From the NCBI GenBank assembly GCA_948144175.1, contig CANXME010000053.1, forward strand, positions 1 to 64,000: a DNA stretch of 64,000 nucleotides, read 5' to 3'. The notes beneath the pieces are model-generated. The model was not told where the DNA came from, searched no databases, and worked only from the letters and a program-made list of their open reading frames with translations. Both the position numbers and the translations under genes were made by a program. Every line of letters starts with the position of its first letter. Position 1 is the first letter of the stretch. The stretch comes from Closterium sp. NIES-65 (lineage: Eukaryota; Streptophyta; Zygnematophyceae; Desmidiales; Closteriaceae). Below, piece by piece: positions 36,498 through 47,003 of this stretch.

Positions 36498-37588
36498 TGT
36501 TGGTGTAAGGGCCTAATAAACTCAAGCTATTAAGACTTTATCAAACTTAAAACCTCTCCTCGGGGTCACCTCCAAGGGTCCTTGGGTGCCTGGTACAAGA
36601 CCAGCCCCTATCCTCGGGTCCGAGTTTGTAGAGAGAGGGATCAAGAGGGACTTAGTCAAAACAGCAAGAGTACCTTGAACGTCGCGCAGCGTATCGTGCA
36701 GACCGTAGATCGGATTAAGCTGGGAGTTTACTATATCGAAGCTCACTCTAAGAGCTTTTAAATAAGCCAAGTTGCCTTGCGAAAAGTTCTGCCATGACGA
36801 AGTTATGGCTCGGACAGCGTTTGCCTAGCGTTAGAGTGCTAGCGTACTAGTGTTGACTCGGGTAGCATTCCGCCGTCGCACCGCGTAGAAAGGAAATTCC
36901 AGGAAGGGAGGAATTCGCTTGAATCAATTTCACTATATTCAGGTACAAACAGAGAAGAAATAAATAGCTCTAGCTAGCAAGGACCTTGGGAATCAACCTG
37001 GGAACAACCAGGGATGATCCCAAATAATTCCAAGCAACAGAACCAACCTGGCTGGACAAAATAGCAGGTGGTAGGTTGGTGAACAACCTCTGGTTCTGTT
37101 TTTCCAACCTGGGAAAACAACAACCAGGTTCAGGTCCTAAAAACAGAACCTGTTTTGTCTTTGCCCAACCAGCCAAATGCTGGTTCCGCTGGTTTCCCCT
37201 GGCTCTGTAGCATGCAGATACAGACAAACAACATCCAACCTTCACCTAAATTGTACCCCTATAGTGCCTGCCCTGCTACACTATAGTCAACCAAACAAAA
37301 CAGTACAATTTCGAGTTGGATAGAACTGAATCTGCGCAATCAAGTAAGCCGAACCACAAAGCTTCCATGTTGGGTTCCTTTGCGAGCTCGTCCTTTCTGC
37401 TTGTACTGTTCATAGCGCGTACAATGTTATGCCAAAGCGCACATTGTGCGAGTACCTGCAAATGCTTCAAGCGGAAATTGCGAAAGCAAACCAACACCAA
37501 CATACCATTCACACGCAAATGCATTCGCACACGCATACTCGTACAAACAGACGGCAGGATGCCGTGCAATGTGAATTTGCACCCAACA
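36498..37588 (-). repeat. Copia-A LTR, 3' LTR of A-VI
   Basis: 1091 bp, with termini TGTTGGTGTAAGG and CACCCAACA. The junction with copia-C at 36497/36498 recurs at 42229/42230. Confidence 0.92.
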
Positions 37589-37630
37589 CACTCCCCCTCA
37601 GCCTGCCGGCTGCATCCCCATCATTCCATA

Positions 37631-40600
37631 CTAGTTCATGCTCATTCCACTCATGCGCACACAACGCCAATGAGGCTCATCTGCAAGCCTCTTGGTGAGG
37701 AAGTCTGCTGGCTGCTGGTGAGTCTTGATGTAGATCGGATTCACCGTCCCCCTCTTCACCTCCTTACGCAGCCAGTGCCACTTGATACGCATGTGCTTAT
37801 TGAGCCCATGAAGCACAGCGTTCCTGGCCATCCCAAGAGCTCCCTTGCTATCACAAAACAGCGACATAGCAACCTTTTGCTGCTGGCCAATCTCCTCCAA
37901 CAGCCTCCTCAGCCAAATCACCTCCTTCACCCCATGAAAGATTGCCATGTACTCTGACTCCACGGAAGAGAGTGCTGTCTCCGTCTGCTTGTTTGACCTC
38001 CAACTAACCGGTCCTCCCCCAACTATGCAGATGTATCCTCCCACAGATGAGGAATCCTCCTTCTCAGAGGCCCACGTAGCATCGGTAAAGCAAGTGAGAA
38101 AGAGCTTGCCTTCTCCAAGCCTCTCCCCCTTCTTTTTCAGCACCTCAACCCCTTTCTGCTTCACCTGTGCAGATGCGGAGTATTGAACTCCAATGCTTGG
38201 GTGAGAGAGTAGATACTTCACCACACGCTCAGCTGCATCCACCTGCTCCTCTGATGGATTCTGCACCACCCTAGCCAGCTGCCCAACCGAGAAAGAGATG
38301 TCGGGTCTCGTGTGAACTGCTGCATACAAGAGGCTGCCCACTAAGGACTGAAATTGATGCTGCTCCTCGGCTTCAACCCCTTCATCCTCTGCAGCTTTCA
38401 CAAGCTTGAATTCTGCTGGCAGGGGAGTTGCAACCTTGCGCTCATTCTCAATTCCGTACTTCTCCCCAAGCTCCTTGATGAACTTCTCCTGGTGCAGCTT
38501 CAACCACCTGTGATCCAGATCCCTCTCCACGTGCATCCCGAGGTAGTACTTTACCTCCCCAAGGTTCTTGCACTTGAAGTTCTCCATCAGCTGCTGCTGC
38601 ACCTTTTGGATCTCCTTCATGCTGCTGCTAAAGAGAAGAATGGCGTCCACATAGACCAGAAACAACACCAGCTTCTCCCCCTCCCCCTTGAGAAAGAGGC
38701 TCTCATCACAGCTGCTGGTCCTGAATCCCATCTCCTCTAAAACAGCTGCCAACTTCTGGTACCAGCAGCGTGGCGCCTGCTTCAAGCCGTAGATGGACTT
38801 TTTCAGCTTGCACACCCTGCCCGTACCATCCTCATACCCAGGTGGCTGCGTCATGAACACCTCCTCCTCTAAAATCCCGTTGAGAAATGCCGTTGATATG
38901 TCCATCTGGATAATGAACTTCCCACTAACGGCTGCATCTGCCAACAAGACACGAAGGGTAGGGGGTTTGGCAGTGGGAGCAAAGATCTCATTGAAGTCCC
39001 GCTTCTCCTTCTGCATAAACCCCTTAGCCTCCAACCTACTCTTGTAGATGGTGACCTGCCCCTTGTCGTCAGTCTTGATCCTTAGCACCCACTTGCATTG
39101 TACCGCTTTCTTTCCCTCAGGCAGCACCACTAGTTCCCAAGTCCCATTCTCCAGCAGGCTCTGGTACTCAGCATCCCTAGAAGCTAGCCATTTGTCCCTA
39201 TCTGGTCCAGCTAATGCCTCCTCCATGCTAGCTGGTTCCTCTGGTGCAGGGGCAAGAAAACAGTAGCCAGGCTCATCCTCCTCATCCGGGTCATAGCCAT
39301 GCGGTAGAATCAGCAATGCCTCCTCTGTCCCAAGCTGCTGCTCAGCTACATCAGCTCCTGCAGTCAGCTTCTTAGTAGCCATATGGGTACGTCCTGGCCT
39401 GGAGACGGGTGTCTCCAATCCCTTCATAACAACACCCTTCGGCTTCTTAGTTTTTCCCTGCTGCTGCTCTCCTCCCTCGGATCCAGCAGCTCCACTAGTG
39501 CTACCGCTAGTCTCCACACCATCACCTCTACCAGCAGGTGCCTCCTGCACCTTCTCTTTATCACCACCCTCTGCAGCTGCCTCCTCTCCCTCCTCCCACA
39601 CACTAGGAGTCAGGTCCAGCTGCATGGTGATCTGCTCCATCTGCTGGTACACCCTGGCCTCCGGCTGTTTCTCCCAGCTCCCATACATCATGCCCTCAAC
39701 AAACTTCACATCCCTGCTGTCAAACAACACACCCTTGGAAGGCTCCCATAGCAGCCATCCCTTGCTCTCAGCAGCCAGCCCCAAATGCACACACCAGATT
39801 GCACTCGCCCCCAACTTACTGCGGTAGGTCTTGGGGACGTGGGCGACTGCCATGCAACCGAACACCCTCAGCATGTCCACCGGCGGCTTCCTCCCAAGCC
39901 ACCTCTCCAACGGCACCCACGAGTCATCCCCAACCTTTGTGAGTACCCTGTTCCTAGCGACGGTAGCGTGCCGAACAGCATGGGGCCACATCAAGTTGCC
40001 CAGCCCAGATTCTATGAGCAGCGCCCTAGCTGTCTCCAGAATTGTCCGGTTCGCCCGTTCTGCTACACCGTTGGACTGTGGGGTGTAAGCCGTGGTCAGC
40101 TCCCTCTGGATGCCCTGCTTCTTGAGCCAGGCCGTCATCTCAGCTCCAAGGAACTCACCACCCCGATCTGTCCTAATCCGCTTCACCACACACTCCGCTT
40201 GCTTCTCCACGAACGGCAGCCAATTGTCCCAAATTGTGGAGGTGGCGTGATCTCTCTGCTTCAGCGGATACGCCCACATTAGCCTGCTCCAGTCATCCAC
40301 TATGGTTAGGAAGTACCGCTCCCCCTTGTGCCCTTGCACCGGCAGCGGCCCCACCAAGTCCATGTGGACCAGCTCCAACGGCTTTTTGCTCCTGCCAGCC
40401 ACACTATGGAAGGGGACACGGGTGAACTTTGAAAGGAGGCAAATTTCACAGTTATCATCGGGTGTTTGTCCGTTCAGCTTCAAGCCCTTAACGGCCCCAT
40501 CCTTCTCCAGCTGCTTCAGCAAAGGCATTGCCACATGCCCCAAACGTCGGTGTGTAGTTGCCCAATCCGTCTCCCAAGATCTGGCCGACACTTTCACACC

Positions 40601-41251
40601 AACCCCTCCAACGGCGTTGCACTCCCCCTGGGATGCAGACCCCTCTCCAGCCTGCCCCCCACCATGCCACGCCAACGCCGGCAGCTGCCACATGGATTTG
40701 TACACGTCCGTACTCTCGTGCAGATCCCAAAGCACCCGATTGCCCAGCTGCCCCTTGTAAGTGCGTGCCCCATCCGTGCTAGTGCTCACCCCAGCCTTGC
40801 CAAGCTTACGGAGGGAGATGAGGTTGGCCTTGAGTTCAGGAACAAGGAGAACGTCGTGCAGCACCACCGGCTTGCCATCCGCTCCCTTAAACGCAGCTCG
40901 TCCCGCACCAGCCACCTTCAGCGCGTGTCCAGAGGCGGAGCACACCTCGTTGATCGGTGCAGCTTGTACGTGGTCCAGTAGGTCTTTTCGCGGCGTCATC
41001 GTCCAAGCAGCGCCCGTGTCCAACACCCAATAATCCAGGGGGTGCAGCTCTGCTCCAACCTTGGCAGAGGCGTCTCCTTGCTCCCCCTTGTCTCCCATAT
41101 GGAAGAATTGGCCCGCGTTGCGCTCCTTCTTCTTCTCCGCACCGCCGTTGCCTTTCGGGTTGTTGCCGGACGAATCAGCGACCATGTTGGCGCCGTTTTT
41201 CTGGTTCCTCCGCGCGCCGCCATCCTGGTGACGATTCTGGGGGGTCCATCC
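37631..41251 (-). pseudogene. Copia-A pol of A-VI, gag-truncated, RT active site mutated
   Basis: One open frame from just after the gag knuckle (GWTPQNRHQDGG at 41251) through protease (LDTGAAWTM), integrase (HHCC; VHMDLVGPLP, IRTDRGGEF, VAERANR), RT and RNase H to the stop at 37631. The RT box reads YVDA in place of YVDD (GCC for GAC at about 38642), which removes a metal-binding Asp. The first 330 or so residues of gag are gone. It is not self-sufficient, though long and free of stops. Confidence 0.88.
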
Positions 41252-41565
41252 TGTTGGTGTAAGGGCCTAATAAACTCAAGCTATTAAGACTTTATCAGAC
41301 TTAAAACCTCTCCTCGGGGTCACCTCCAAGGGTCCTTGGGTGCCTGGTACAAGACCAGCCCCTCTCCTCGGGTCCCAGTTTGTAGAGAGAGGGATCAAGA
41401 GGGACTTAGTCAAAACAGCAAGAGTACCTTGAACGTCGCGCAGCGTATCGTGCAGACCGTATATCGGATTAAGCTGGGAGTTTACTATATCGAAGCTCTC
41501 TCTAAGAGCTTTAAAATAAGCCAAGTTGCCTCGCGAAAAGTTTTGCCATTACGAAGTTATGGCTC
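41252..41565 (-). repeat. Copia-A LTR, partial (314 bp)
   Basis: Begins at the normal terminus TGTTGGTGTAAGG inside A-VI gag and breaks off at TATGGCTC, where it switches to copia-C sequence with a 3-bp overlap (CTC) shared by both sides. Confidence 0.9.
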
Positions 41566-42229
41566 TGGAGGAGACGGCAACGGGACACGCAGAGGAGCAA
41601 TGGAAGGACGCAGCGCCATCTGGTGTGTGCTGGGGACCGCAGGAAGACGCGGACGCGCAGTACGACCACTAGTGCGAGCAGCACGAACAGGCGACGCAGG
41701 ACGAGATGCAGGCTCACGACGCTCAGCAAGACCTCCAGTAGGACCAGTGTAGGGAGAAGGAGCAGGTAGAGGGGAGGCGGGCTGTAACTGTGACTGCAAC
41801 TGGATAGGCTGTGGACACTCCAAGGGAGGAGCACGACCAGTAGAGGGCCGGAGACCAAGAACCTGCTCTAGGAGCGGAACGAAGTACGGCCTCGGCCGCG
41901 CAGCGCCTCCAGAACCAGCAAGAACAGCACCGGTACCCCCAGCGGCAGCACCAGCGCCAGAAGCACCTCCAGCTCCAACTCCACACCCTCAGAAGCACTA
42001 GCGCCAGCAGCACCGCCAGCGCCAACACCCCCTGCAGCTCCAGCTCCAGCAGCTCCAGCTCCAGCAGCACCAGCTCTAGTAGGACCGTCAGCTCCAGCAG
42101 CCTCAGCAGCACCCCCAGACGCACCAACACCAGTAGAAACACCAGCGCCAACACCCCCAGCGGCTCCAGGACCGCTAGTACGAGCACCTCCGGGACTAGC
42201 AACAACAGTAGCACCTCCAGCTCCATCAG
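41563..42229 (-). pseudogene. Duplicated copia-C spacer fragment
   Basis: Near-identical to 35821-36497, the Ala/Gly/Pro-rich spacer of copia-C, with scattered substitutions and a short deletion near 41980. It ends in the same ATCAG-LTR junction as the original. It has no start, no enzymatic motif and no RT, so no function is expected. Confidence 0.9.
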
Positions 42230-42621
42230 TGTTGGTGTAAGGGCCTAATAAACTCAAGCTATTAAGACTTTATCAAACTTAAAACCTCTCCTCGGGGTCA
42301 CCTCCAAGGGTCCTTGGGTGCCTGGTACAAGACCAGCCCCTATCCTCGGGTCCGAGTTTGTAGAGAGAGGGATCAAGAGGGACTTAGTCAAAACAGCAAG
42401 AGTACCTTGAACGTCGCGCAGCGTATCGTGCAGACCGTAGATCGGATTAAGCTGGGAGTTTACTATATCGAAGCTCACTCTAAGAGCTTTTAAATAAGCC
42501 AAGTTACCTTGCGAAAAGTTCTGCCATGACGAAGTTATGGCTCGGACAGCGTTTGCCTAGCGTTAGAGTGCTAGCGTACTAGTGTTGACTCGGGTAGCAT
42601 TTCGCCGTCGCACCGCGTAGA
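42230..42621 (-). repeat. Copia-A LTR, partial (392 bp)
   Basis: Continues the duplicated block and matches 36498-36889. It stops at CACCGCGTAGA, where unrelated DNA begins. Confidence 0.9.
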
Positions 42622-42950
42622 GCTGCAGGTCAACAACAGTGCGGCACCCCCGAAGTCAAAATGGGAATCGCCAGTAGCCGTGGATCAACCTGGCGATCAT
42701 GAAAAGATCCGGAAAAAAAGCGAAAAGGCGACGACGTGGCGACTTTCGAGCAGGCGAAAAAAGGAGATCATGATGGCGTGAATTTAAAACGTCACGACCG
42801 GTCCGCAACAGAGGAAATCACCGAGGCAAATGGAGGCTCCGCGAAACAAGACTCTGCACCGACCGGGAAACTCCAGCCGAACACCCCCGAGAGTAAGAAT
42901 ATTACTTCTGGTGGTTTTCAAGCCTTTGAAAGAATCAGGGGAGACTTATG
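42622..42950 (+). other. Unassigned 330-bp segment with an open frame
   Basis: Flanked by a truncated LTR-A and a truncated copia-C LTR. Two overlapping plus frames are open: one from 42623 to about 42781 (rich in Lys, Ser, Arg) and one from 42736 to 42969 (MATFEQAKKGDHDGV...). I recognise no family. It does not match any other part of the window. It may be older unique DNA or an unclassified element scrap. Confidence 0.4.
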
Positions 42951-43074
42951 TCAGGCATATATGCTATAGTCTGTGTAGGCTGTAGTGGGGCAGTTCATAT
43001 GGGGTACAACACTTTAGGGTTTACTACTTGTACTCCTCATTCTGCTCAATGCATTCATTCTTCGTTTCTTATCA
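42951..43074 (+). repeat. Copia-C LTR, 3' part
   Basis: Matches 33579-33700 in inverted orientation and ends TTCTTATCA. It is followed directly by a primer-site-like TGGTACAGAGC (43075-43085), one base short of the usual TGGTATCAGAGC, placing it as the 5' LTR of the gag at 44206. Confidence 0.75.
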
Positions 43075-43129
43075 TGGTACAGAGCAGGTTCCCAAGTGGG
43101 AACGCTACCTAGGGCCCACCACGATTTTT

Positions 43130-44150
43130 TTTCGTGCCCGGAGCGCACTTCACTCCTGCCCGAGTAGCGCTCTGTGTGCCCTCCCTACCTTCGCGCCGCC
43201 CTTAGTGGCCCCTCTCATGGCCCTTTACGCCGCCCTTACGGCCCCTAGCACCGCCCTCTACGGCCCCTCGCGTTGCCCTTACGGCCCCTTACGGCCCCTC
43301 GCGCTGCCTTTACGGCCCCTTACGGCCCCTCGCGCCGCCCTTACGGCCCTCGCGCGGCCCCCTTTCGGCCCCTCACGGCCCCGTCGCCGCCCCGTTTAGG
43401 CCCCTTGTGGCCCCTCTTCGGCCCCGTCTAGGCCCCTTGCGGCCCCTCTGCGGCCCCTCTGCGACCCCGTTGCTGCCATCTGCGGCCCCGTCGCCGCCAC
43501 CTGCGGCCCCGTCGCCGTCACCTGTGGCCCCGTCGCCGCCACCTGCGGCCACGATGCCGCCACCTGCGGCCCCGCCGCTACCTGCGGCCCCGTCGTCGCC
43601 ACTTGCGGCCCCGTCGCCGCCACCTGCGGCCCCGTCGCCGTCACCTGCGGCCCCGTCGCTGCCACCTGCGGCCACGCAGCCGCCACATGCGGCCCCGTAG
43701 CCGCCACCTGCGGCCTCGTCGCCGCCACCTGCGGCCCCGTCGCCGTCACCTGCGGCCCCGTCGCCCTCCCCTAGCGGCCACGTCGGCGCCTCTACCGGCC
43801 CTGTCACCGCTCAGCCGCCCAGCGACCAATACGCCGAGCAGCCCAGCAGCCGAGTCGCCCACCAGCCTAGCAGCCGAGCCGCCAAGCAGCCCAGCAGCCG
43901 AGCCGCCCACAAGCCCAGCAGCCGAGCCGCCCAGCAGCCGCGCCGCCCAGCAGCTGAGCCGCCCACCTGCCGAGCAACCGAGCCGCCCAGCAGCCGAGCC
44001 GCCGAGCCGCTGAGCCGCCCAGCAGCCGAGCCGCCCAGCAGCCGAGCCGCCCTGCCGCCGAGCCGCCGAGCCGCCGAGCAGCCGAGCCGCCCTACCGCCG
44101 AACCGCCGAGCCGCCCTACTGTCGAGCCGCTACTGTTCCCACCGGTGCGC
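43130..44150 (+). repeat. Three GC-rich minisatellites in the copia-C leader
   Basis: Between the primer site and the gag start: CGGCCCCTTACGGCCCCTCG-type units (about 43190-43460), then 21-bp units of the form CCGCCACCTGCGGCCCCGTC (about 43460-43770), then 15-bp units of the form CAGCAGCCGAGCCGC (about 43800-44130). Frames through the repeats read as Pro/Ala- or Arg-rich low complexity on both strands. These are not genes. They make the leader over 1 kb long. Confidence 0.8.
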
Positions 44151-44205
44151 CCCGGCCCTCCTTCCCCGGACTGGTGAGCTCACTCCCTACTAGGCCACTG
44201 CAGTC

Positions 44206-45864
44206 ATGGCTAACACCAGTGTCCTTACTTTTGATGCTGAGGGCCGTGCTGTTGACTTTGAGGTCTGGGTCGATGACCTCCAGCTGTTTCTCCAGTGCGA
44301 TAGGGCAGACCTCTCTGTTCGATCTCACCTCTGGTGTCTCTCCTGCCCCGCCTGCTACTGCTGACAGCACTGTTCGCTCATAGTGGGCCACACCCGATGC
44401 TGCTGCTCGCCTTGCTGTGCGTCGCCACTTACCGACCACTGAGCGTGCAAACTTTAGCCAGTACAAGAGTGCTCAGACCTTGTACGACGCTGTAGTTGCA
44501 CGCTACTCTTCCCTTGCCACTGCTGCACTGAGCCGCCTCATGCTACCGTATCTCTTCCCTGACCTTGCTGCCTTTCCCACAGTCGCTGACCTCATTACGC
44601 ACCTCCGCACTAGTGACACTCGCTACCACGCTGCGCTTCCTGCTGAGTTATGCGCCAAGAACCCCCCCCCATGTACATCACCCTCTACTACATAGTCACC
44701 TGGCTCCCTGACTCTCTTCGCGTAGTCAGGGACCACTTCCTCTCAGTTTGCCCCACCACTCTCACCGTTGACCTCCTCAAGAAGGGCCTCCTAGCAGCAG
44801 AGAAGAGCATCGATGCTATAGGAGCCTCTCGTGGTGACCCTTGCACCCCCGTCTTTGAGGGGTGTTCCCCCTCCCCCCTCTTGCTCTCTGTTGCTTCTAC
44901 TGCTGCGGCCGACCTCGTTGGTTTCGAGTCGGTCGGCGCTGCGTCTGCCCCTAGCGGGAGACGCCGCACCGGCAAGGGCAAGGGGGGCAAGGGCGCTAGA
45001 AGGGCTGGCGGGGGCGGTGGAGGTGGTGGTGGAGGCAGTGGAGGGGGTGGAAGTGGTGGTGGGAGTGGTGGCGGGGGTGGCGGCGGCGGCGGCAGCAGTG
45101 GAGGCGGAGGAGGCGGCGGTGGTGGCAGAGGGAGCGGAGGCGGTGGAGGTGGCGGAGGAGGCGGAGGTGGAGGAGGCGGCGGAGGCGGCGGCGACGGCGG
45201 CGGCGGCGGTGGAGCGGGTCGCGACTCTGCGCAGAGGAGTGGCTCAGGTGGTGGTCCGCGCCAGCAGCAACGGAGTGGTGTGACCCTGTCCCCTCAGCAG
45301 CTTCGTGAGTGGTACGCTCCGCGTCAGCGCGGTGGGGGTACTGGTCCCTGCACTTACGTCCTCCGTACCGGTGACCGAGCTGGTGAGCAGTGCGAGGGCC
45401 CGCACTCCACCCAGCGCTGCTTCGGCCGCCTGACGGACGCGTGGCGTTGCCAGTTCCCTGAGGCGTCTGAGCTCCCTCGCTGGGGAGATCGGTCAAGGGC
45501 GGGGGTTGCCATCTTTGATCTTGACTATGATGCTATCCTTGCTGCCATGTATTCTGTGACTACTAGAGTTGAGGGTGACTGTTACCTGTGTGTACCGCAT
45601 GACCCGGGCATTGAGGCCACTGCTCTAGGTGCTGGTGAGGCTGCTGCTCTAGGTGCTAGTGCTTCTGCTAGCCCAGGTGCTAGTGCGTCTGCTGCCCTAG
45701 GTGCTGGTGAGTCTGATCTTTCAGGTACTACGTCGGCTCAGGCCTTACACAACTTCACCCTTGACTCGGGTGCATCCTGCTCCTTCTTTCGAGACCGCAC
45801 CACTCTTACGCCACTCTGTCGGCCGGTTGTAGTCTCCCTGGCGGACCCCTCTCGGGGTCCTGTC
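44206..45864 (+). pseudogene. Copia-C gag and protease
   Basis: Gag starts MANTSVLTFDAEGRAVDFEV at 44206 and continues through frame changes (near 44330, and again near 44650 at a C-run) to a Gly-rich tract of about 70 residues (45006-45220). A segment with Cys/His (TGDRAGEQCEGPHSTQRCF) and RWGDRSRAGVAIFDLDYDAI follows, then an Ala/Gly spacer and the protease site TLDSGASCSFFRD. The sequence is cut at 45864 by a copia-A LTR, flank CTGTC. The frame from 44650 is open for 469 codons only because it reads into the LTR. Integrase and RT are missing. Confidence 0.85.
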
Positions 45865-46957
45865 TGTTGGGTGCAAATTCACATTGCACGACATCCTGCC
45901 GTCTGTTTGTACGAGTATGCGTGTGCGAATGCATTTGGGTATGAATGGAATGTTCGTGTATTCGTTTGCTTTCGCAATTTTTGCGTGAAGCATTTGCAGG
46001 TACTCACGCATTGTGCGATTCGGCATAACATTGTACGCGCTATAAACAGTACAAGCTGAAAGGACGAGCTTGCAAAGGAACCCAAGATGGAAGCTTTGCT
46101 GTTCAACTCACTTGATTGCGCAGATTCAGTTCTATCCAACTCGAAATTGTACTGTTTTGTTTGGTTGAATATAGTGTAGCAGGGCAGGCACTATAGGGGT
46201 ACAATTTAGGTGAAGGTTGGATGTTGTTTGTCTGTATCTGCATGCTACAGGGCCAGGGGAAACCAGCGGAACCAGCATTTGGCTGGTTGGGCAAAGACAA
46301 AACAGGTTCTGTTTTTAGGACCTGAACCTGGTTGTTGTTTTCCCAGGTTGGAAAAACAGAACCAGAGGTTGTTTACCAACCTACCACCTGCTGTTTTGTC
46401 CAGCCAGGTTGGTTCTGTTGCTTGGAATTATTTGGGATCATCCCTAGTTGTTCCCAGGTTTATTCCCAAGGTCCTTGCTAGCTAGAACTTTATATTCCTT
46501 CTCTGTTTGTACCTGAATATAGTGAAATTGATTCAAGCGAATTCCTTCCTTGCTGGAATTTCCTTTCTACGCGGTGCGACGGCGGAATGCTACCTGTGTC
46601 AACGCTAGTACGCTAGCACTCCAACGCTAGGCTAACGCTGTCCGAGCCATAACTTCGTAATGGCAGAACTTTTCGCGAGGCAACTTGGTTCATTTTAAAG
46701 CTCTTGGAGCGAGCTTCGATATAGGAAATTCTCGGCTTAATCCGGTCGACGGTCTGCACGATACGCTGCGCGACGTTCAAGGTACTCTTGCTGTTTTGAC
46801 TAGGTCCCTCTTGATCCCGCTCTCTACAAACTCGGACCCAAGGATAGGGGCTGGTCTTGTACCAGGCACCCAAGGACCCTTGGAGGTGACCCCGAGGAGA
46901 GGTTTTAAGTGTGATAAAGACTTAATGGCTTGAGTTTATTAGGCCCTTACACCAACA
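45865..46957 (+). repeat. Copia-A LTR, 5' LTR of A-VII
   Basis: 1093 bp, TGTTGGGTGC to TTACACCAACA, with the usual three bases (AGC) before the primer site. Confidence 0.92.
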
Positions 46958-47003
46958 AGCTGGTTTCAGAGCTGCGTTATAGTGATCCTCGTTATAGGTA
47001 ACT

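Larger units (their letters stand above)
36498..41251 (-). mobile_element. Copia-A copy A-VI, 5' end lost
   Basis: 3' LTR (36498-37588) and internal region from RNase H back to the gag knuckle (37589-41251). The rest of gag, the primer site and the proper 5' LTR are missing; at 41252 a further LTR-A piece starts in the middle of a gag codon. The left flank is ATCAG in copia-C. Confidence 0.85.

Noticed and set aside
43373..44013. Several Pro/Ala/Arg/Gly-rich frames on both strands
   Set aside because: They are readings of minisatellite units whose length is a multiple of three, so all frames stay open.
43130..44150. CRISPR-like regular repeats
   Set aside because: Units are contiguous with no unique spacers; these are minisatellites in a retrotransposon leader.
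44831..45283. Ala/Val-rich 150-codon frame overlapping copia-C gag
   Set aside because: It is the shifted reading of the Gly-rich repeat tract; low complexity with no start context.
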